DNA from: Pelomonas saccharophila_A
GTDB taxonomy: Bacteria; Pseudomonadota; Gammaproteobacteria; Burkholderiales; Burkholderiaceae_C
Length of the DNA stretch: 64,000 nt
Direction of reading: 5' to 3'
NCBI RefSeq assembly: GCF_031458095.1
Contig: NZ_JAVDXU010000002.1
Location: 1,054,001 to 1,118,000, forward strand
Shown one piece after another: positions 10,393 through 19,490 of the stretch. The stretch's first letter is position 1, and each line of letters starts with the position of its first letter. The position numbers were made by a program, and so were the translations under genes. Below the pieces are notes generated by a model. It was not told the origin of the DNA, made no database searches, and worked only from the letters and a program-made list of their open reading frames with translations.

Positions 10393-10486
10393 ACATCCTC
10401 CAAGCGAACCGCGAATTTTACGAAGCGGCTGTGGATAAGTCACCCCAGGATGTCGCAGGGCGCAGGGCTTTTGCGCCCCGCACGCA

Positions 10487-11359
10487 TCAGCCCGGCAATG
10501 TCAGCAGGCCTTGCGGGTAACGCGCGCACAGGAAGTCGACGAAGGCCTTGACCTTGGGGCTCGCGAGGCGGCGTGAGGTGTGCAGCACCCACAGGTCCAC
10601 CGTCTTGTCCGCGACGGTGCCCCATTGCACCAGCTCGCCGCGGCTCAGCTGGTGCCAGACGATGGACTGGGGCAGCAGCGCGGCACCCGCGCCGGCGATG
10701 GCGGCGTCCCTCACCATCAGCATGGAGGACAGGCTGAGCACGGGCACGGGCATGAGGATCAGGCCGCCGTCGACCCGCCAGGGGGCATCGTCGCGACGTG
10801 ACAGCACGGCCGGCACATCCACCGGCGCCGGGCCGGGCGGCGGCATGGGAAAGGCCGGCGCAGCCACGACGACCATGCGGTCCTTGGCAAAGCAGCGGCC
10901 GACCAGCGCGGTGTCCATGCGCGGGTTGGGACGGATCGCCACGTCGAAGCGCTCGTCCACCAGGTTCACGACCCGGTCCTCGCCCACCACGTCCACCGTC
11001 ACGCCGGGGTAGAGGGCGCGGAAGTCGGCGCACAGCCGCCCCATCGCCAGTTGCGAGAACAGCAGCGGCGCGGCGATGCGCAACTGGCCGCTCACCGTTG
11101 CAGCGCCCTCGCGCGCGGAGGTGATGGCATCGGTCACCTCGTGCATCGGCCCCTCGGTGCGGCTGAGCAGCAGCTGGCCGGCTTCCGTCAGCTCCAGGCC
11201 CTTGGCGCTGCGCTCGATGAGGCGCACGCCCAGCTGTTCCTCCAGATCCGCCACGCGGCGCGACAGGGTGGCCTTGGATCGCCGGCTGGCGCGGCTGGCG
11301 CGGCCGAAACCGCCGTGCGTGGCCACCAGGTTGAAGTCCGCCAGTGCGTTGAGGTCCAT
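10487..11359 (-). CDS. LysR-family transcriptional regulator
   Basis: A 290-residue LysR protein: N-terminal winged helix-turn-helix (residues 1-60, GFGRASRASRRSKATLSRRVADLE) and a periplasmic-binding-protein-like effector domain (from about residue 90, GQLRIAAPLLFSQLAMG). It is divergent from a quinone-oxidoreductase gene and an NmrA-type gene. By LysR convention it probably controls those two genes and itself from the shared 113-base region. The inducer is unknown; the CrgA/DsdC-like subgroup often responds to aromatic or aldehyde stress (inference). Confidence 0.9.
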   Translation of the reverse strand: MDLNALADFNLVATHGGFGRASRASRRSKATLSRRVADLEEQLGVRLIERSAKGLELTEAGQLLLSRTEGPMHEVTDAITSAREGAATVSGQLRIAAPLLFSQLAMGRLCADFRALYPGVTVDVVGEDRVVNLVDERFDVAIRPNPRMDTALVGRCFAKDRMVVVAAPAFPMPPPGPAPVDVPAVLSRRDDAPWRVDGGLILMPVPVLSLSSMLMVRDAAIAGAGAALLPQSIVWHQLSRGELVQWGTVADKTVDLWVLHTSRRLASPKVKAFVDFLCARYPQGLLTLPG

Positions 11360-11361
11360 AT

Positions 11362-11377
11362 GTCTTGTGTTTGAGAC
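11362..11377. promoter_or_regulatory. candidate LysR-binding inverted repeat
   Basis: GTCT-N8-AGAC lies two bases upstream of the LysR start, in the divergent intergenic region. A second ATGTCT motif follows at 11380-11386. The position suits autoregulation, but the repeat is short and only suggestive. Confidence 0.4.
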
Positions 11378-11472
11378 GGTATGTCTGAATTTTGGCGTCT
11401 GTGTTTATCCAACGCAACGCCCTATCTTTCACTCCATCGCCACCCTTTCACTCCCGATCCAAGGACCTGACC

Positions 11473-12405
11473 ATGAAAACCGTTCGCGCTTTGACCCTGC
11501 AAACCTATGGCGGCCCCGAGGCCACCCGACTCTCGGCGGTGCCCGCCCCCACGGCGGGTCCCGGCCAGGTGCTGGTGAGCGTGCGCGCCGCCGGCCTCAA
11601 CGCTCTCGACTGGAAAGTGCGCGAGGGCCTGGTTCGCGATGCCTTCCCGCTCGCCCTTCCGGCCGTGCTGGGCCTGGAGCTGGCGGGCGTGGTCGAGGCC
11701 ATCGGCGCTGGTGTGACGCGCCTGCGGCCCGGCGACCGCGTCATGGGGCCGCTCGGCCGACTGGGCGCCTATGCCGAGCTGGTCGCCGTCGACGAAGCCC
11801 GGCTGGCGCTCACGCCCGCTGCGCTGACGGATGTCGCCGCCGCCGCGCTGCCGGTGGCCGCGATGGCCGGATGGCAGAGCCTGTACTTCGCCGGCCCGGT
11901 GTGGGGCGGTCAGCGCGTGCTGGTGCATGGCGCCGCTGGCGCGCTGGGCCGCTTTGCCGTGCAGTTCGCCAAGCGGGCGGGCGCCTTCGTCGTGGCCACC
12001 GCCGCGGGCCGCGATGTGGCGGCGCTGCGCGCGCTCGGGGTTGACCAGGTCATCGACCACGAGACGCAGCGCTTCGAGGAGCTGGTGAGCGACATCCACC
12101 TGGTGCTGGACTACGTCGGCGGCGAGGTGCTGGAGCGCACCTGGCCCGTGGTGGCCAAGGGCGGCGTGGTGGTCGGCACGTCATCGCCCGAGATCCTGAC
12201 GCGCACGCCGGCCGGGCAGCGCGGCCTGTGGTTCGTGATGACGCCCGATGCCGCGCTGCTGGCGCGCCTGGCCCAGCAGGTGGCGCGGGGCGAGCTGCAG
12301 GCACCGGTCGGCCAGGTCTTGCCCCTGGCCGACCTGCCCGCCGCCATCGAACGCCACCGCACGGGTGCCCTGCGCGGCAAGACCGTCATCGACTTCACCG
12401 CCTGA
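11473..12405 (+). CDS. NADP-dependent quinone oxidoreductase / zinc-less MDR alcohol dehydrogenase
   Basis: A 310-residue medium-chain dehydrogenase/reductase. It has the GroES-like N-terminal part (GGPEATRLSAVPAPTAGPGQVLV, AAGLNALDWKVREG) and a Rossmann domain with VLVHGAAGALGRFAVQFAK. The catalytic and structural zinc cysteines are absent, which places it with quinone oxidoreductases. The start at 11473 follows GGACCTGACC, a plausible ribosome site, and gives the family's usual first strand. It is divergent from the LysR regulator and followed after 25 bases by an NAD(P)-binding protein gene, likely one operon. Confidence 0.88.
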   Translation: MKTVRALTLQTYGGPEATRLSAVPAPTAGPGQVLVSVRAAGLNALDWKVREGLVRDAFPLALPAVLGLELAGVVEAIGAGVTRLRPGDRVMGPLGRLGAYAELVAVDEARLALTPAALTDVAAAALPVAAMAGWQSLYFAGPVWGGQRVLVHGAAGALGRFAVQFAKRAGAFVVATAAGRDVAALRALGVDQVIDHETQRFEELVSDIHLVLDYVGGEVLERTWPVVAKGGVVVGTSSPEILTRTPAGQRGLWFVMTPDAALLARLAQQVARGELQAPVGQVLPLADLPAAIERHRTGALRGKTVIDFTA

Positions 12406-12430
12406 TTCTTTTCAACCCAAGGAGTTCACC

Positions 12431-13303
12431 ATGAGCCTGCTCATCACCGGTGCCACCGGCACCATCGGTTCCCTCGTCGTCCAAGGTCTGGCCCAGCACG
12501 GCGCCGACGTGAAGGCGCTGGTTCGCCAGCCCGGCAAGACTCTCTGGCCGGCCGGCGTCACCGAGGCCGTCGCCGACCTCACCGACGTGCCATCCATGCG
12601 CCAGACGCTGCAGGGCGTTCGCACGCTGTTCCTGCTCAATGCCGTCACGCCGGACGAGGTCACCCAGGCGCTGCAGACGCTGAACCTGGCGCGCGAAGCC
12701 GGCATCCAGCGCATCGTCTACCTGTCGGTCATCCATGCCGACCGGTTCACCGACGTGCCGCATTTCACCGGCAAGCACACGGTGGAACGCATGATCGACA
12801 CCCTGGACCTGCCGGCCACCGTGCTGCGCCCGGCCTATTTCATGCAGAACGACCAGCAGGTGCAGGCCGTCATTGAGGGCTACGGCGTCTACCCCATGCC
12901 CATAGGCGCGGCGGGCATCGCGATGGTGGACACGCGCGACCTCGCCGACGTGGCCGTCGCCGAACTGCTGCGCCGCGACCGCGCTCCCGCGCCGCTGCCG
13001 CGCGTCACGCTGGATGTGGTGGGTCCCGAGCCGCTCACTGGCGAAGCGGCGGCCCGCGTGTGGAGCGAGGCGCTGCAACGCCCGATCGCCTATGCCGGCG
13101 ACGACCTGCTGGCCTTCGAGGCGCAGCTGGCCACCCAGATGCCGGGCTGGATGGCCTATGACATGCGGCTGATGATGGCCCGCATCCAGCAACACGGCAT
13201 GCAGCCTGCCGCCGGCGGCGTGCAGCGCCTGGAGTCCCTGCTGGGTCGACCGCTGCGGCGCTACGACGCGATGGTGCGGGAGCAGGTGGCCGGCAGCCGC
13301 TGA
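12431..13303 (+). CDS. NmrA/TMR-like NAD(P)-binding protein
   Basis: A 290-residue atypical short-chain dehydrogenase. The N terminus has the dinucleotide motif GATGTIGSLVVQGL, and the middle has YLSVIHADRF and LRPAYFMQND, as in NmrA/QOR2-type proteins. The catalytic Tyr-x3-Lys motif is not evident, so it may be a redox sensor or a quinone reductase. An AAGGAG site precedes the ATG by 6 bases. It is the second gene of the LysR-controlled divergent unit. Confidence 0.85.
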   Translation: MSLLITGATGTIGSLVVQGLAQHGADVKALVRQPGKTLWPAGVTEAVADLTDVPSMRQTLQGVRTLFLLNAVTPDEVTQALQTLNLAREAGIQRIVYLSVIHADRFTDVPHFTGKHTVERMIDTLDLPATVLRPAYFMQNDQQVQAVIEGYGVYPMPIGAAGIAMVDTRDLADVAVAELLRRDRAPAPLPRVTLDVVGPEPLTGEAAARVWSEALQRPIAYAGDDLLAFEAQLATQMPGWMAYDMRLMMARIQQHGMQPAAGGVQRLESLLGRPLRRYDAMVREQVAGSR

Positions 13304-13346
13304 AGTCCCCGGGACGCGCGGGGCGGCGACACGGGACAATCGCGCC

Positions 13347-13604
13347 ATGGAATGCCGCCCCCGCTGCGCCGCCTGCTGCATCGCGCCGTCGATCAGCTCG
13401 CCCATCCCCGGCCACCCGAATGGCAAGCCGGCGGGCGTGCGCTGCGCGCAGCTGGACGACGAGCTGCGCTGCAAGATCTTCGGCCGGCCCGAGCGCCCGG
13501 CTGTCTGCGGCTCGCTGCCGCCGCATGAGGAGATGTGCGGCGAGAACCGCGAGCAGGCCATGCGCTGGCTCGGATGGATGGAGCGCGAGACGGCACCCGG
13601 CTAG
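13347..13604 (+). CDS. YkgJ-family cysteine cluster protein
   Basis: An 85-residue protein with the clustered cysteines of the YkgJ/CxxCxxCC family: CRPRCAACC at the N terminus, then single cysteines in RCAQL, LRCKIF, VCGSLP and MCGEN. The family is thought to bind a metal, probably zinc or an Fe-S cluster. Function is unknown. It lies in a short gap between the NmrA-like gene and the TctC-type gene on the same strand. Confidence 0.85.
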   Translation: MECRPRCAACCIAPSISSPIPGHPNGKPAGVRCAQLDDELRCKIFGRPERPAVCGSLPPHEEMCGENREQAMRWLGWMERETAPG

Positions 13605-13636
13605 AGTCGACCCACCGCTGACTCCTTCGCCGCGCC

Positions 13637-14605
13637 ATGACCGATCTGCAACGCCGCCTGCTGCTGCTGTCCTCCACCGGCCTGGCCCTGCCGAGTTGGG
13701 CCGATACCGCCTGGCCCAGCCGCACCATCCGCCTGGTCGTGCCGTTCGCGCCGGGCGGCAGCAGCGAGATCGTCGCGCGCACCGTCGCGGCCGAGCTGAC
13801 CAAGACGCTGGGCCAGACCATGTATGTCGAGAACAAGCCGGGCGGTGCCGGCAATGTCGCCATGGCCGAGGTGGCCCGCGCGGACGACCAGCACACCCTC
13901 GTGCTCGGCCATATCGGCACGCTGGCCGTGAACCCCTATATCTTCGACAAGCTGCCCTACGACCCGGTCAAGGATTTCCGCCCCGTCACGCTGCTGGCCA
14001 AGGTGCCCAGCCTCTACGTCGTCCATCCCGACGTGCCGGCCAGGACGCTGCAGGAGTTCGTCGCCTATGCGCGCAAGCGTCCGGGCCAGCTGAACTACGG
14101 CTCGGCCGGCAATGGCAGCGCCGGCCACCTGGCGATGGAGTACCTGAAGATGGCCGCCAACATCTTCATGCTGCATGTGCCCTACCGCGGCACCGGTCCG
14201 CAACTGACCGACCTGCTGGGCGGTCGGCTGGAGGCCGCGGCGGTTGGCGCGCCTGCGGTGCTGCAGTTCATCAAGGCCGGCAAGCTGCGCTGCCTGGCCA
14301 CCGGCTCGCGCGAACGCCTGCCCCAGCTGCCCGACGTGCCAACCGTGGCCGAACAGGGCTTCCCGGGCTTCGAGATGACGCAGTGGTATGGGCTGCTGGC
14401 GCCCTCCAGCATGGCTCAGGCTTCGGTCGACAAGCTGGCCGTCGAGGCGGCCAAGGCCATCCGCTCGGTGGGTTCCAAGGAGCGCCTGGGTGCCGACTCC
14501 GCCGAGGCCGTCGGCAACACACCGGCCCAGTTCGCCGCCTTCATCGCCCAGGAGCAGCAACGCTGGAAGCCGGTCCTGCTGCGCGCCAAGGTCAGGCCGG
14601 ATTGA
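13637..14605 (+). CDS. Bug/TctC-family periplasmic substrate-binding protein
   Basis: A 322-residue exported binding protein. The signal peptide ends near PSWA, and the family signature VVPFAPGGSSEIVART follows, with later NYGSAGNGSAGHLAMEYLK and VPYRGTGPQLTDLLGGR. Bug proteins are greatly expanded in Burkholderiales and bind carboxylates for tripartite tricarboxylate transporters; no TctA/TctB genes are adjacent, so this is an orphan receptor. Ligand cannot be predicted. Confidence 0.92.
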   Translation: MTDLQRRLLLLSSTGLALPSWADTAWPSRTIRLVVPFAPGGSSEIVARTVAAELTKTLGQTMYVENKPGGAGNVAMAEVARADDQHTLVLGHIGTLAVNPYIFDKLPYDPVKDFRPVTLLAKVPSLYVVHPDVPARTLQEFVAYARKRPGQLNYGSAGNGSAGHLAMEYLKMAANIFMLHVPYRGTGPQLTDLLGGRLEAAAVGAPAVLQFIKAGKLRCLATGSRERLPQLPDVPTVAEQGFPGFEMTQWYGLLAPSSMAQASVDKLAVEAAKAIRSVGSKERLGADSAEAVGNTPAQFAAFIAQEQQRWKPVLLRAKVRPD

Positions 14606-14704
14606 GCGCCAGCCGCCCACGCCAGCCCTGAGCGTGCGGGTGATCCCCATATTTGTCGAAGAAGCAGGGCGCCATCGCGACATCGGCGTTTACGCTTGCC
14701 CGTC

Positions 14705-15202
14705 ATGACACCCACCGACACTCCCTTGCCGCCCGCCAGCCTGCTGGGCCAGCTCGCCGAACAGCGCGGCGCCTTTGCCGACGCCTACACGCTGCGCTTC
14801 CCGCGCGCCGTGACCCTGGCTGAATTCGTCGAAGCTTTCTACACGACGCGCCTCTTCAAGGCCGAGCGGGCGCTGATCTCGCTGCTGGGCAAGCCCTCCA
14901 GCGATGCCATGGCCCGGGCCGTGGCGCGCGGCGAAGGCGAGCGTCTGGCGGTCTGGACCATCGAGGCGCGCAAACCCGACGAGTTGCTGATGCACGAGGA
15001 CAGCGGCGCCACGCGCTCGTGGTTCAAGGTCGAGCCCGGGGCGGCCGGCGCGACGACGCTGTGGTTCGGCTCGGCCGTCGTGCCGCGCCGCCGCGGGCCG
15101 GGTGGCGAGGCGCGCATGAGCTGGGTCTTCCACGCGCTGCTGGGCTTTCACCGCTGGTACTCGCGGGCGCTGCTCAGCGCCGCCGCGCGACGGCTGGGTT
15201 AG
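14705..15202 (+). CDS. uncharacterised protein, possible SRPBCC-like fold
   Basis: A 165-residue soluble protein I do not recognise with certainty. The arrangement YTTRLFKAERALISLL, WTIEARKPDELLMHE, SWFKVEP and TTLWFGSAVVPRR followed by a C-terminal helix resembles small SRPBCC/DUF2867-like proteins. The start at 14705 (MTPTDTP) is preferred over a GTG three codons upstream. Its stop overlaps the stop of the convergent lipoprotein gene by 4 bases (TTAG). Confidence 0.7.
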   Translation: MTPTDTPLPPASLLGQLAEQRGAFADAYTLRFPRAVTLAEFVEAFYTTRLFKAERALISLLGKPSSDAMARAVARGEGERLAVWTIEARKPDELLMHEDSGATRSWFKVEPGAAGATTLWFGSAVVPRRRGPGGEARMSWVFHALLGFHRWYSRALLSAAARRLG

Positions 15203-15714
15203 CGGGCGGTGCCCGGGCCGGTGAGCTTCTCGGTGACGGGCTGTCGCGTCGCGCTGTCCTCGACCCAGACCTCGCAGGCATCGGCCGCGATGCGGCCGTT
15301 GACGGCGTAGCGCTTGCCTTCCTGCGGCGTGAAGCCCACCTCGCCCACCGTGCGGCAGCTGGGGTTGGACATCGAGACCAGCGGCGAGGCGTACTGCGTC
15401 GCCGCCTGAAGCCGCACGCGAAGCGCCATCACCGGCAGCTCGTTGGTCAGCGCCACCGGCGTCAGCGTCATGCCGCTGCCCTGGCCGGCGCGGCCGCTGG
15501 CCATGCTGCTGCTGGACAGGCGCCGGCCGTCGACCTCGGTCATCTCGAAGACGTGCAGCCGCTGCGGGCTGACGGCCACCACCTGGTCGGCGACGTTGGC
15601 CGTGGGGCCGGTGTAGTCCGGCGGCGTGGCCGGCTCGAGGGCGGTGAAGCTCTTCACGCCGGCACAGCCGGACAGCAGCAGGGCCGTGGCGGCCAGCGAG
15701 GCGATGCGTTTCAT
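15199..15714 (-). CDS. putative outer-membrane or periplasmic lipoprotein
   Basis: A 171-residue protein with a clear lipobox, LLSGC, near residue 17 after an N-terminal hydrophobic stretch. Two further cysteines (near PSCRT and DACEV) could form a disulfide. No known domain is recognised. It is 12 bases downstream of the NatB-like permease gene and may belong to that transcription unit. Confidence 0.75.
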   Translation of the reverse strand: MKRIASLAATALLLSGCAGVKSFTALEPATPPDYTGPTANVADQVVAVSPQRLHVFEMTEVDGRRLSSSSMASGRAGQGSGMTLTPVALTNELPVMALRVRLQAATQYASPLVSMSNPSCRTVGEVGFTPQEGKRYAVNGRIAADACEVWVEDSATRQPVTEKLTGPGTAR

Positions 15715-15726
15715 GGCGAGGGCAGC

Positions 15727-16890
15727 TTATCTCGCCACGGCGGCCCGCATCGACCGGGCCACGTAAAGCAAAGCCACGGCCGCGAGCGCGAAGCCCACGA
15801 ACACGCCGGGCATCACCTGGCCCCAACGCAAGGCCTCCCCCTTGAGGACGGCCATCATCAGCGTGTTCTGGGCCAGCCCCGGCACCCAGAAATACCAGGC
15901 CGCTTCGCCGCCCGGATTGAGCAGGCTGACCATGGGCATCAGCGTGACGGCCGTGATGACCAGGGTGCTGCCGGCCTGGGCCTCCTTGAAGGTCTTGGAG
16001 CGGATGGCCAGGGCCATCAGCAGGGCCGACAGGCCGGCGGCGAGCGGGATCTGCAGCAGCCAGAAGGCCAGCACCTCGGGCCCGCCGAAGCTGAACTGGG
16101 CCTGCAGCACATCGCTCTTCAGCAGCCATTGCGCCGGCACGAAGCTCAAGCTCGACAACAGGGCCACGGCCATGCCCATCAGCGCGACGGCGCCCCATTT
16201 GCCGGCCACGATGGCGCCATGCGGCGCGGGATTCATCAGCAGCGGTTCCAGCGAGCCGCGCTCGCGTTCGCCGGCCGTGCTGTCCAGGGCCGCGGTCAGC
16301 GCGCCGTAGAGCACGGCCATGATGATGAACATCGGGATGATGCTGGTGAAGCGCGAGGCGCGCGCCTGGGCGCTGGCGAGGTCGCGCTCATTCACATCCA
16401 CCGGTTCCAGCAGCTCGGTCGACACGCCGCGCATGGCCAGGTTGAGCATGGCGCGCTCGTGGTTGAAGCCGCCCAGCAGGCGGGCGATCTGGCCGACGCC
16501 GGCACCGGCGCGCTGGTTGGCGCTGTCGCTGACGATCTCCACCGTCGGCGCCTCACCGGCCAGCAGCTTGGCCTCGAAGTCCTGGGGCACCGCGAGCACC
16601 GGCTCCAGCAGTGTCGTGCCGCGCAGGCGGGATTCATAGTCGGCGGGCGCGGCCTTGACCGTGTAGGTCTGGCGCTCGATGTAGTTCTTCAGCGTCGGCG
16701 CGGCCTCGATGTTGACGGCCAGGATCTCGCGCTTCTCGGCGCGTTCCTCCAGCGAGGCGATCAGGCTGGACAGCGCCATCAGCAGCAGCGGCCCCATCAG
16801 CACGGCGGGGATGAGCAGGCGCAGCAGGGTGCGGCGGTCGCGCAAGGCGTCACTCAGCTCTTTGACGAAAACAATCGCAGCCTGTTTCAT
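15727..16890 (-). CDS. ABC-2 type permease, NatB-like
   Basis: A 387-residue membrane protein with one N-terminal transmembrane segment (LLRLLIPAVLMGPLLLMAL), a large extracytoplasmic loop (about residues 50-175), and five to six segments after residue 180. The motif AGERERGSLEPLLMNP is typical of NatB/CcmB-like ABC-2 exporters, which with NatA expel Na+ or other cations. The ATG overlaps the end of the ATPase gene by 4 bases. Confidence 0.88.
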   Translation of the reverse strand: MKQAAIVFVKELSDALRDRRTLLRLLIPAVLMGPLLLMALSSLIASLEERAEKREILAVNIEAAPTLKNYIERQTYTVKAAPADYESRLRGTTLLEPVLAVPQDFEAKLLAGEAPTVEIVSDSANQRAGAGVGQIARLLGGFNHERAMLNLAMRGVSTELLEPVDVNERDLASAQARASRFTSIIPMFIIMAVLYGALTAALDSTAGERERGSLEPLLMNPAPHGAIVAGKWGAVALMGMAVALLSSLSFVPAQWLLKSDVLQAQFSFGGPEVLAFWLLQIPLAAGLSALLMALAIRSKTFKEAQAGSTLVITAVTLMPMVSLLNPGGEAAWYFWVPGLAQNTLMMAVLKGEALRWGQVMPGVFVGFALAAVALLYVARSMRAAVAR

Positions 16891-17669
16891 GCGGCCACCT
16901 CTTCGGGGAAGGCGAGTTTCACGAAGGCATCCTCGAAGCGGGATTCACCCGCCTGCTCCAGCAGGTCCGGCACGCTGCCGTGGGCCACGCTGCGCCCTTT
17001 GGAGACGATGATGACCTCGTCGCAGAGCTGCTCCACCTCCTGCATGATGTGGGTCGAGAAGACGATGCATTTGCTGCCGCCCGCGGGGCTGCGCAGCCAG
17101 CGCAGGGCCTCGCGCAGCGCGCGGGTGGCCAGCACATCGAGGCCGTTGGTGGGCTCGTCCAGCACGATGTTGGCGGGGTCGTGCACGAGGGCGCGGGCCA
17201 GGGCCGTCTTCATGCGCTCGCCCTGGCTGAAGCCGTCGGCACGGCGGTCGAGGATGGCGCCCATGTCCAGCAGCTTCGCGAGTTCCTCGGCGCGTCCATT
17301 CGCCGCCTCAGGCGCCATGCCCTGCAGGCGGCCGTAGTAGATGATGTTCTCGCGCGCCGACAGCCTCGGGTAGAGGCCGTGGGCGTCGCCGAGGATGCCC
17401 ATGCGCGACAGGGCCTTCAGCGCGTCGCTCTTCACGGCGATGCCGTCGACCGTGATCTGTCCCTGGTCGGGCGGGAAGAGACCGGCCAGCATGCGCAGCG
17501 TCGTCGTCTTGCCCGCGCCGTTGGCGCCCAGCAGGCCGGTGATGCGGCCATTGGCGGCCTGCACGCTGACACCCTGCACTGCGTGCACGATGCGCTTCGT
17601 ACCCCGCTTGAAGAGGCTGCCGCCGCTGTGGGCGACAAACTGCTTGTGAACGTCCTGAATGTCGATCAT
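16887..17669 (-). CDS. ABC transporter ATPase, NatA-like
   Basis: A 260-residue ABC ATPase: Walker A GANGAGKTTT near residue 50, a Q-loop near MGILGDAHGLYP, signature FSQGERMK (a variant of LSGGQ), Walker B NIVLDEPTNGLD and the switch His in FSTHIM. It pairs with the NatB-like permease for export. The start at 17669 (MIDIQDVHKQF) is the family start and overlaps the upstream peptidase stop by 4 bases, so the three genes are coupled. Confidence 0.92.
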   Translation of the reverse strand: MIDIQDVHKQFVAHSGGSLFKRGTKRIVHAVQGVSVQAANGRITGLLGANGAGKTTTLRMLAGLFPPDQGQITVDGIAVKSDALKALSRMGILGDAHGLYPRLSARENIIYYGRLQGMAPEAANGRAEELAKLLDMGAILDRRADGFSQGERMKTALARALVHDPANIVLDEPTNGLDVLATRALREALRWLRSPAGGSKCIVFSTHIMQEVEQLCDEVIIVSKGRSVAHGSVPDLLEQAGESRFEDAFVKLAFPEEVAA

Positions 17670-19123
17670 TTCGCGGCCTGCACGGGTTGGAAGGCGACGG
17701 GGCGCGGGATGCGGGTGGCGCAAGCGGCGTCCTGGGGCAGGGCAGCCGCATCCCGCTTGGCGTCGATGAAGCGGAAGATGAGATCGCGCATGCAACCCAC
17801 CGGCATGACGCCGTGGCCTGCCTCGGCGACGACGATGTGCTGCACGCGTTCGGGATGGCCGGCGCCCAGGGCCTGGGCGACATGCTCGCCGTGGCGCGGC
17901 GGCGTGGCCGGATCGGCGCCGCCGCTCAGTACGAGGACGGGGCTGGGGGCGGGCGGGATCTTGTAGAAGTCCGGCGCCACGTCGCCGCGCGGCCAGGCCT
18001 TGCAGACACGGGCATACATCTCGGCGTCCACCGTGCGGAAGTCGGCACCCGGCGCGTCCTTGGACTCGGCAATGCGCGACGCATCCTCGGCGCAGATGAC
18101 TGAGAAATGCATGCCCATGGCGAGGCGCATGGAGGGGCTGGAGCCGAAGGCCGTGGTCAAGCCGAACAGGGGGGCGAAGTTGGCTTCGCTGGCCGCCGCG
18201 TGGATGGCGGCGGGCAGGGCGGCGGCCAGGGCCGGCTGGTAGAGCGGCCCGCGCACGGAGCGCATGACGAGGTCGCGGTCCACGCTGAAGCGCTCGGCCA
18301 CGCCGGTCAGCGGCTGCTGCACGCTGACGGAGCGGGGCAGCGAGGCCAGCAGCTTCTGCCAATCGGCGCGCAGCTCGGGGTGGGTCTTGGCATGGGCCTC
18401 GAAGAGCTTGTCCAGCGCGGCCTGGCCATCGGTCGAGAAGCTGGCCGGCAGCACCATGTCCGGCGGCGCGACGCCGTCGATGACGGTGCGGCGCACCTTG
18501 GTCGGGAACAGGCGCAGGTACTCCACCGCGGCGCGCGTGCCGTAGCTGGCGCCGACGAGGTTCCACTGCGGCACGCTTAAGCGTTCGCGCACCGCCTCCA
18601 TGTCCTGCATGGCGAGGGTGGTCGTGAAGAAGCGCAGGCCGCCGTCCTTGCCATAGGGCAGCTTCTCCAGCGTGGCGCGGCACTCGTCGATGCGGCGCAT
18701 CTGCGCGGCCGGCTCGAGTTGCTCGGCCACCGAGAGCTTGCTGTCGTCCGGGCAGTCCAGCGGCGCCGACTTGCCGGTGCCGCGCTGGTCGATGAAGACG
18801 AGGTCGCGGCGGTTGTTCAGCCTTGAGAGGCGGGGCAGCACACGCGCGGCCACCTTGATGGCGCTCTGGCCGGGGCCGCCGGCCAGCAGCAGCACGGCGT
18901 CGGGCTGCTTGTTGCGCGCCAGGGCCGGCACGACGAGGTAGTGGATGTCTACCTTCACGCCGTCCGGCCGGGCCGGATCCAGCGGGCGCTCCAGGCTGCC
19001 GCATTGCAGCTCGGTGGGAATGCCGTCGACGCGGCAGGGCTTGAGCGGCGCGGCCGCATGAGCCAGCGGGGCGAGCACCAGTGCGGCGGCGAGCGCCAGG
19101 GCGCGCCGGGCGGGGAAGGGCAT
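17666..19123 (-). CDS. exported alpha/beta-hydrolase, TAP-like tripeptidyl aminopeptidase
   Basis: A 485-residue secreted peptidase: signal peptide residues 1-23 (ending LAHA), oxyanion region AGGPGQS, DQRGTGKS, nucleophile in GASYG, acid in SGGADPATPPRHGE and His in AGHGVMPVGC. This order matches the TAP/SlpD-like prolyl or tripeptidyl aminopeptidases of the S33 family. It is the first gene of a coupled run with the NatA/NatB-like exporter; what links them is unclear. Confidence 0.9.
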   Translation of the reverse strand: MPFPARRALALAAALVLAPLAHAAAPLKPCRVDGIPTELQCGSLERPLDPARPDGVKVDIHYLVVPALARNKQPDAVLLLAGGPGQSAIKVAARVLPRLSRLNNRRDLVFIDQRGTGKSAPLDCPDDSKLSVAEQLEPAAQMRRIDECRATLEKLPYGKDGGLRFFTTTLAMQDMEAVRERLSVPQWNLVGASYGTRAAVEYLRLFPTKVRRTVIDGVAPPDMVLPASFSTDGQAALDKLFEAHAKTHPELRADWQKLLASLPRSVSVQQPLTGVAERFSVDRDLVMRSVRGPLYQPALAAALPAAIHAAASEANFAPLFGLTTAFGSSPSMRLAMGMHFSVICAEDASRIAESKDAPGADFRTVDAEMYARVCKAWPRGDVAPDFYKIPPAPSPVLVLSGGADPATPPRHGEHVAQALGAGHPERVQHIVVAEAGHGVMPVGCMRDLIFRFIDAKRDAAALPQDAACATRIPRPVAFQPVQAAK

Positions 19124-19291
19124 GGCAGGGCTCCAGGGATGGAATGGCCGCGAGTATCCGGGCCGTCGGGCGGGAGCAGCCCGGCCCGATGACGGTTGGC
19201 GGTTCCAGGCGTTGAATGGCCACTGACGCGGGATGAATGGCAGCGTATGCTGAGCCGCCCTTCAGCCCGCCACCGACCCCGGGAGCCAGCC

Positions 19292-19426
19292 ATGACACTT
19301 TGCCCGATCGCCATCGTTGCCGGCTGCGCCAAGTGCCCGGCCTACAAGGTCTGCCCGCTGAAGACCGTCATCGGCGACGCGCCCAAGACGCCGTCGGCCA
19401 CGCCCGCCAAGCCGCGCAAGCAGTGA
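19292..19426 (+). CDS. small cysteine-rich protein (44 residues)
   Basis: A short protein with four cysteines in MTLCP, GCAKCPAYKVCPLK, then a Pro/Lys-rich basic tail ending in PRKQ. The pattern C-x8-C-x2-C-x5-C suggests metal binding. GGGAGCC lies 7 bases upstream of the ATG. Function unknown. It is followed without gap (TGATG) by a 20-codon frame and then a 67-residue gene on the same strand. Confidence 0.65.
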   Translation: MTLCPIAIVAGCAKCPAYKVCPLKTVIGDAPKTPSATPAKPRKQ

Positions 19427-19488
19427 TGCCCGGCCCACACGACCGCAACAACCCCTGCTGCGGCCGCCGTGCCGCGATGAAAGGCTGA
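19426..19488 (+). CDS. possible 20-residue leader or microprotein
   Basis: The ATG overlaps the stop of the preceding cysteine-rich gene (TGATG), a sign of translational coupling. The frame encodes MPGPHDRNNPCCGRRAAMKG with a Cys-Cys pair, and ends 2 bases before the GTG start of the next gene. It is very short, so chance cannot be excluded. Confidence 0.35.
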   Translation: MPGPHDRNNPCCGRRAAMKG

Positions 19489-19490
19489 GC

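Noticed and set aside
15019..17337. Very long plus-strand open frame opposite the lipoprotein and NatAB genes
   Set aside because: High GC removes stop codons in antisense frames; the product is His/Gln/Gly/Arg-rich with no domain, while the minus strand carries clear families.
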